Of a DNA stretch of 64,000 nt, positions 59,083 to 64,000 are shown one piece after another. Location of the stretch: positions 1,350,501-1,414,500 of the forward strand of contig JAIWZP010000001.1 of NCBI GenBank assembly GCA_025201375.1, in the 5' to 3' direction. Source of the stretch: Gongronella butleri (Eukaryota; Mucoromycota; Mucoromycetes; Mucorales; Cunninghamellaceae). Within the stretch, counting starts at the first letter, position 1. Every line of letters starts with the position of its first letter. The translations under genes and the position numbers were made by a program. The notes beneath the pieces are model-generated. The model did no database searches. It worked only from the letters and a program-made list of their open reading frames with translations, and had not been told where the DNA came from.

Positions 59083-59937
59083 CTAAGCTTGTTGCTTCTT
59101 AGTTTGGAGAGCAAAGCGGCGCTGCAAGAGAAAAAATAGAGACAATGTGAGCAAAAAAGGGTGATTCCTTTTTTTTTTTTCTTGAGTTTTTTACCTGGGC
59201 CTTGAGCTTTTGGACCTTGAAACGGTCAAAGTCGGACAGGTTGGCGCGGGTGGCACGGGCCTGGATCTTCTTGTTCCAGGCGGATTGCTCCCAGGCAGCC
59301 TCGACACCAGACTTCTCAATGTACTTCTTGACAGTCTTTTGGCCAGCACCGCGGGGAAGACCCTTGACGACCAAAGGCGTCAGGATCAAGTCGCGGTAGG
59401 CAATGGCCTGGCGGGTGACACCGGTGGTGGGGCCATCGATCAAGGCACGGTTGTGGTCGATGATCTCGACAATGACGGCCAACTTGTTGCCCTCGACGAG
59501 AACGACGCGGCCAACTTCAACTTGACGTGTGAAAGAACCTTGCTGGAAACGGGCAAAATAAAAAAAAGAGGACAAAATCAGTATCCGATGGCGACGAAAC
59601 GTCAAAAAATGTAAAGAAAACGAAGCAAAAAGGAGAGTGTGTGCATATGTGTGTGTCTATGCGCATGCGAATCGGACAGTCGTTTGGCAATCGATTAGCG
59701 CCCGAGAAAAAAAAAAAGACAATGGCAACGTCGTGTGGTGGAAACAAAGGGGCGAGTCGTCAAGAACGAAAAAAAAGGATGCAAAAAGATGACGATCCAT
59801 CCATCCATCCATCCATCAAGGGGTGCAGATGCCTATCCATCGTCGTTTGGCGTGCTGTATACACGTTACACTCTCCTAGGTGCTTGCTTCGTGTCGATCA
59901 AGGGTAAGGAAACGAGGGGCATAAAACTTACCACCAT
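59083..59937 (-). CDS. RPL14: 60S ribosomal protein eL14
   Basis: Three exons, 59937-59932, 59542-59195 and 59121-59083, give 130 residues. eL14 is a large-subunit protein; the KOW-type beta barrel is visible in [19 protein letters not shown] and the helical basic tail in the second exon. The first exon holds only ATG GTG (6 nt) before a GTAAGT donor and a 389-bp intron, a layout common in fungal ribosomal protein genes. Intron 1 contains a (CATC)n run near 59792-59817. RPP0 starts 353 bp away in the opposite direction, so the two probably share control elements. Confidence 0.96.
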
Positions 59938-60290
59938 GGTTGCTGATGTATGGAATAGAGAAAGAGGAAGAAAAAGAAGAGGAAATCGGCGAGCTTTACC
60001 AGCCTCTTTTTTTTTTGTTTCAAAGGCCGGACTGGTCCGACCTTGCTCTGTCCGGCCAATCCGGCTTCTCCATTGGCTCAATGTGCAATTGGGGTCCAGC
60101 CTCCCCCTTTTTTTTATTTCATTTTGCGCGGAAATTCCACTTTTTTTTTTTCTTTAACCCACCGTTTGTAAGTCGCCATCCATCCATTGCCATGCATCCA
60201 TCCATCCATGGATCCATCCACCCAAGAAATGTTCATTCTGTTTTTCTTCATCTAGTTCTTCTTTAAAAACACCTCGAACAGTTACTCAAC
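59938..60290. promoter_or_regulatory. Shared divergent promoter of RPL14 and RPP0
   Basis: 353 bp between the two start codons. Notable sequences are GGCCGGACTGGTCCG and TCCGGCCAATCCGG near 60025-60065, C/T-rich tracts, and ATCCATCC repeats at about 60177-60221. The CCATC run resembles the one in RPL14 intron 1. Which of these is functional cannot be told from sequence. Confidence 0.6.
60177..60222 (+). repeat. (ATCC)n tetranucleotide repeats in the RPP0 promoter
   Basis: Three interrupted blocks of CATCCATCC, 70-115 bp upstream of the RPP0 start. A related run lies in RPL14 intron 1 at about 59792-59817. Confidence 0.8.
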
Positions 60291-61282
60291 ATGTCGAAGC
60301 GAGAAGCCAAGGAACAATACTTTTTGCGTCTCCGTGAATACTTGGATACCTACAAGTCCATTTTCATTGTCAATGTCGACAATGTCAGCTCCAACCAGAT
60401 GCACCAGATCCGTCACTCTCTCCGTGGCGAGGGTGTTGTCTTGATGGGCAAGAACACCATGGTTCGCCGTGCCCTCAAGACCTTTGTCTCTGAGCGCCCC
60501 GAGTTTGAGCGTCTGTTGCCTTTTGTCAAGGGCAATGTCGGCTTTGTCTTCACCAACGAGGATCTCAAGAGCATCCGTGAGAAGATCTTGGTAAGTGCCA
60601 TTTCGATCCAATTGAGCGGCAAAGGTTGCTCACCTTTTTTTTTTATTTCTAGTCCAACCGTGTCGCTGCCCCCGCTCGTGCTGGTGCTCTCGCTCCCGTC
60701 GATGTGTTTGTGCCCGGTGGCAACACTGGCATGGAACCCGGCAAGACGTCCTTCTTCCAGGCCCTTGGTATCCCCACCAAGATTTCGCGTGGTACCATTG
60801 AAATCGTCTCTGACGTTCAATTGGTCAAGGCTGGTGAAAAGGTCGGTCCCTCCGAGGCTACCCTGTTGAACATGCTCAACATCTCGCCCTTCACCTATGG
60901 TATGGGTGTCGTCCAAGTCTACGACGATGGCTCCACCTTTGGTGCCGACGTTTTGGACGTGTCCGAGGACCAATTGGTCGCCAACTTCTTGGCTGCCGTC
61001 CGCCAGGTCGCCTCCGTGTCGCTCGCCATCGGCTACCCCACCTTGGCCTCCATCCCCCACACCTTCATCAACGGCTACAAGAACTTGATCGCCGTCTCCG
61101 TCGCCTCCGACTACACCTTCCCCGGCTCCGAGAAGATCAAGGAGTTCATTGAGAACCCCGAACTCTTTGCCTCCGTTGCCGCCCCCGTTGCCGCCGCCGG
61201 TGGTGATGCCCCCGCCGCTGAGGAGGCCGCCGAGGAGGAGGAGTCCGAGGACGAGGACATGGGCTTTGGTCTCTTTGATTAG
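60291..61282 (+). CDS. RPP0: 60S acidic ribosomal protein P0 (uL10)
   Basis: Two exons, 60291-60590 and 60653-61282, give 309 residues. P0 is the base of the ribosomal stalk; it binds 28S rRNA and anchors P1/P2 dimers that recruit elongation factors. The N-terminal rRNA-binding domain ([25 protein letters not shown]) and the C-terminal Ala/Glu-rich hinge ending [11 protein letters not shown] are both intact. Codon use is strongly biased to C-ending codons, stronger than in neighbouring genes, as expected of a highly expressed gene. Confidence 0.98.
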
Positions 61283-64000
61283 AGAATAGAGCTGCTCATG
61301 AATGGATCTTGCTTCATTCCACGAACGCAAAATAAAAAAAGATAGTCATTCTTGGCTTGATTTTGTTCCTTAAAAAACGCGCCATTCGCCGAGTTAAAAA
61401 CACGCGAAACGATCATTGCACGCGCTTTTGCCTTTTTCTCCAGACCATCTTTTTCCTGCGCGTACGTCGCTCATTTGAGCAAGTCGACACGTTGAATTTG
61501 ATCCATGCTCCGGATGTGCATGAAGCCTAAAATGCATGCTGGGCATAAAACAAATGGACTTTTGGCATTTTTTACATTTTACGTGCCTTTTCTGCAACAT
61601 GTCCCTCTCAGCTTGGCACAGCATTGTGTTGAGCGTCACGTAAGCTGAGTTTTTGTCGCACGCATCGAGGCTGTACCATGCGTGTGGATAGAATTTATAC
61701 TATTCAAAAATCGAAAACACCAATTTTCGACATTAACGAGGCAATGGTGTGCTTTTCTGGCACTAAAACGTGCTCTTCACAACCAGAGGCAGCACTGCAA
61801 AAGAGCGCACCATCATCTTTACATCGCTTGCTCGGAGCGTGCATGCTGCACGGTGTTTTATTCGGAGTTAAAACCTTTAAGCGCATTTTGGCACGCCTTC
61901 CATCGGGAACTCGGGATGGCCAAGCGGGCGAAAACCCATACCCAAACGCGTCTCTTTCCAACGGAACACATTCACCGGAAGCGAAATGTACTGTACATGA
62001 AACCAAAAAATTCGCGAAAACAGCATTTTTATTGTATTTTGGTCATTTTTCAAAAAAGTTTACAATGTACAAAGAAAAAAAGATATTGGAGCAGACGAAC
62101 CCTTGCCTTCTCGTTCAAATGAGCCCGCCCCCGAGGCGCTGCGTCCACTGGATGGCACGCAAACACGATGGTTAAAAATCGCGGATTTTCTAAGGGGTAC
62201 AGTCGAGGATCTGAAAATGATCAAATTTAGGTCCTCTAATCGCCGCGCCATTCAACCAAGTCTTAAAGACCACACCATTCACCGATAAAAGCGAGATAAA
62301 ATTCAAGGGTCCATTGACTAGGTTTGGCGAGAAACGCGTTTTTGGCAAAATTTTCGACTCAAGGATAACTCGACGAAAATTGGCCAGAGAGCCGCGAAAC
62401 GTGGACCACCAGAAAGAGCACGACCTGGAGCGTATGTTGCCACCGGTGATCAATGGAAAACACGAGTTCCAGTCGAATGAGCGCGTGCCCAAGATTTGAA
62501 GTGAAGCTAGGACGCGTCAAAAAGCGCGTCTTTTTTGCGTCTTCGCGCTCCGTGCTCTGATCAAAGTTATGCACCTAGGGCATGACTTGCCAGTGGAAAC
62601 GTCGGCGTGGCTAAAAAGTCGCGTTTTGGTGCCGCCATTGCACTTTTAATTTAATTCTTAAACTGCCCATTGCTCGACAATGAGCTGATGGATATCAGTT
62701 TTTTTTGCCATTTTTCGTGGTTTCTCCATGCGATTCGTCTTGAGCGTGAGTTTGGTCGCATTCTGAGAACCTGATTTTTCGATTTTGGTTTGAGAGCCCG
62801 GAGAGGCTGATTTTTGCATTTGCGTGTAGCGCTCCTCAAGGATCTCTGAGGACCTCAAGTGGTCATTCAATCGGTTTTTCTGGCTTCTCACTTGACTGTG
62901 GATGCATTTTTGGGGCCAGTCGTTCTGAGTGGGTTCTGGAGATTTGGAGCAATTTGTGATTTCGCTTATTTTCTTGTTATAAACGCTTTTTCCATCGATC
63001 CACCCTAGCTGAAATCGCATGCAATCGACAAGTACAGGCCATAGCACCTTTTGCCTATGCCGAAACCTACGGTCATCATGCTCGCTGCGTACAATATCGG
63101 GCATTTGTAAAATTTGAACCATTTTTTCAACTGAACCATTCAAAAGGATGGCTATCAATGCTCCCAAGCAGAGCTTAAGTTCTGTCCTTCAGCGTCCCGT
63201 TCTGATGATACAAGTTTCAAGCCGATGGCTTGATAAATGGTCAAGCTTATAATATAAGCAAGGGTTAAAATCAAGAAATGTCCAATTTCTCAACCACAGC
63301 CTAATCGATTTCCCGATTTTTTTTTATTTTATTTCTCTCGAAGCGAAGAATCGGCAAATCGCACAAATGGCTGACAAGTTGGATTTTTTTTTATTTGAAG
63401 CGAGAATTTGTTTTCGAAACCACCCAAAGCCTAAGCCTTGGATTTTGGAATCATGAAGGATCCGTCGTCCAGATCACCTTGGCTACCACTCACCTTTACC
63501 GTGAAATCCGCGACACAACGACCTGGAATTGACCCAAAAGTCCAATCGCTTTCATACAAAATCAAAGGCAAAAAGACCTTTTACGCCATTTCAGTCGGAT
63601 CATGCCATTCCTTTCACCATTGGCGCGCTGTTGAATCACTGCGGCGTGATTCAGCGGGTGATCCGACGCGTAAAAAATGGAAACGTGACCATCAAAGGCT
63701 CATATCGGATCAAGATTTCAATGTCACGTCATGTGTCATGGTCATGCCTCTGTCCAGCCACGGCTTTGTCAACCTAAATGGAGCACAATGCTTAGAGGCA
63801 TGATGCCGTGGCTAAAAAAAAAAGGGGAAAAAATAGACATGGCAAGTCAGAGGCCACGTGTGGCGCATGTCTTTCGCATCGTGAGCTGCTTCCTGCATCG
63901 GATTTTGGATTTCTTTGCTTGGTTCTTGATCTTTTCGGAACCTGGCGGTCGATGGCGTCATGCTTGGCCGTCGCTGTGCTACGCCAGCGTCGGTCAAATG
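61283..64000. other. Right-edge repeat and unassigned region
   Basis: After about 100 bp of RPP0 3' flank, no recognisable gene remains. Family A copy 4 lies at 62100-62790. A 169-codon minus-strand frame (63167-62658) runs from unassigned sequence into that repeat, so it is probably fortuitous. A 121-codon plus-strand frame at 63438-63803 and a short minus-strand frame at the very edge are open but unlike any family I know; an exon of a gene beyond the window is possible. Confidence 0.55.
62100..62790 (-). repeat. Repeat family A, copy 4 (inverted)
   Basis: Read on the minus strand it starts with AATCGCATGGAGAAACCACG near 62737, then GAGCAATGGGCAG near 62668, TTTTCGTCGAGTTATCCTTG near 62370, and finishes with GGGCTCATTTGAACGAGAA near 62117. 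Same order as copies 1-3. Confidence 0.8.

Noticed and set aside
59735..59907. Plus-strand frames within RPL14 intron 1
   Set aside because: They fall inside the intron, consist partly of CATC repeats and show no coding character.
62658..63167. 169-codon minus-strand frame as a gene
   Set aside because: It runs directly into repeat family A sequence, so its C-terminal part is repeat-derived; no family recognised.
63438..63803. 121-codon plus-strand frame near the right edge
   Set aside because: Open, but two overlapping frames look equally plausible and neither resembles a known protein.
1..64000. CRISPR arrays, bacterial operons or riboswitches
   Set aside because: The window is eukaryotic, with spliced genes; no regularly spaced short repeats or bacterial features were seen.

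Overview
The window reads as nuclear DNA of a fungus, probably an early-diverging (zygomycete-type) lineage; that placement is inference. The evidence is the gene set: split genes with GT-AG introns, a fungal-type NCS1 permease beside a DCG1-like racemase, Ase1/MAP65, a Set9-type H4K20 methyltransferase and eukaryotic ribosomal protein genes. It also carries families that common yeasts lack, namely an EPG5-like autophagy protein, NAPE-PLD, indoleamine dioxygenase and an augmin HAUS6-like protein. The standard code fits: TAA, TAG and TGA all end genes. Introns are short and loaded with A or T homopolymers of up to about 34 bases, while exons are clearly richer in G+C.

Layout. 1-0.86 kb: 3' end of mitochondrial ClpX. 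2.6-4.9 kb: indoleamine 2,3-dioxygenase (-). 5.9-14.2 kb: an EPG5-like locus (-) in two open halves with a repeat between them. 14.7-19.3 kb: multi-KH protein (+). 19.8-22.0 kb: HAT1 (-). 22.3-24.1 kb: NAPE-PLD (-). 24.8-26.8 kb: SET9 (+). 26.9-34.0 kb: a repeat island with no intact gene, holding a long inverted repeat and a hAT-like miniature transposon nested in an older repeat. 34.0-35.9 kb: sterol O-acyltransferase (-). 36.8-38.1 kb: quinone oxidoreductase (-). 38.4-40.8 kb: VPS45 (-). 41-42.4 kb: repeats. 42.5-45.2 kb: ASE1/PRC1 (-). 46.1-49.7 kb: Asp/Glu/hydantoin-type racemase and NCS1 permease (+,+). 49.7-51.4 kb: degenerate tandem repeats. 51.4-53.3 kb: F-box protein (+). 53.9-55.2 kb: HAUS6-like protein (+). 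55.5-59.0 kb: EST1/SMG5-6-like protein with a degenerate PIN domain (+). 59.1-61.3 kb: the divergent pair RPL14 (-) and RPP0 (+). 61.3-64.0 kb: repeats and unassigned sequence.

Most genes are housekeeping or eukaryotic cell-biology genes that do not form one pathway. Three groupings stand out. The racemase/permease pair recalls the DCG1 and DAL4 neighbours of the yeast allantoin cluster. Two spindle factors (Ase1 and an augmin subunit) lie about 9 kb apart. RPL14 and RPP0 share a 353-bp promoter. Exon boundaries were placed by reading frame, GT-AG sites and family alignment from memory; none has been checked against transcripts or databases.
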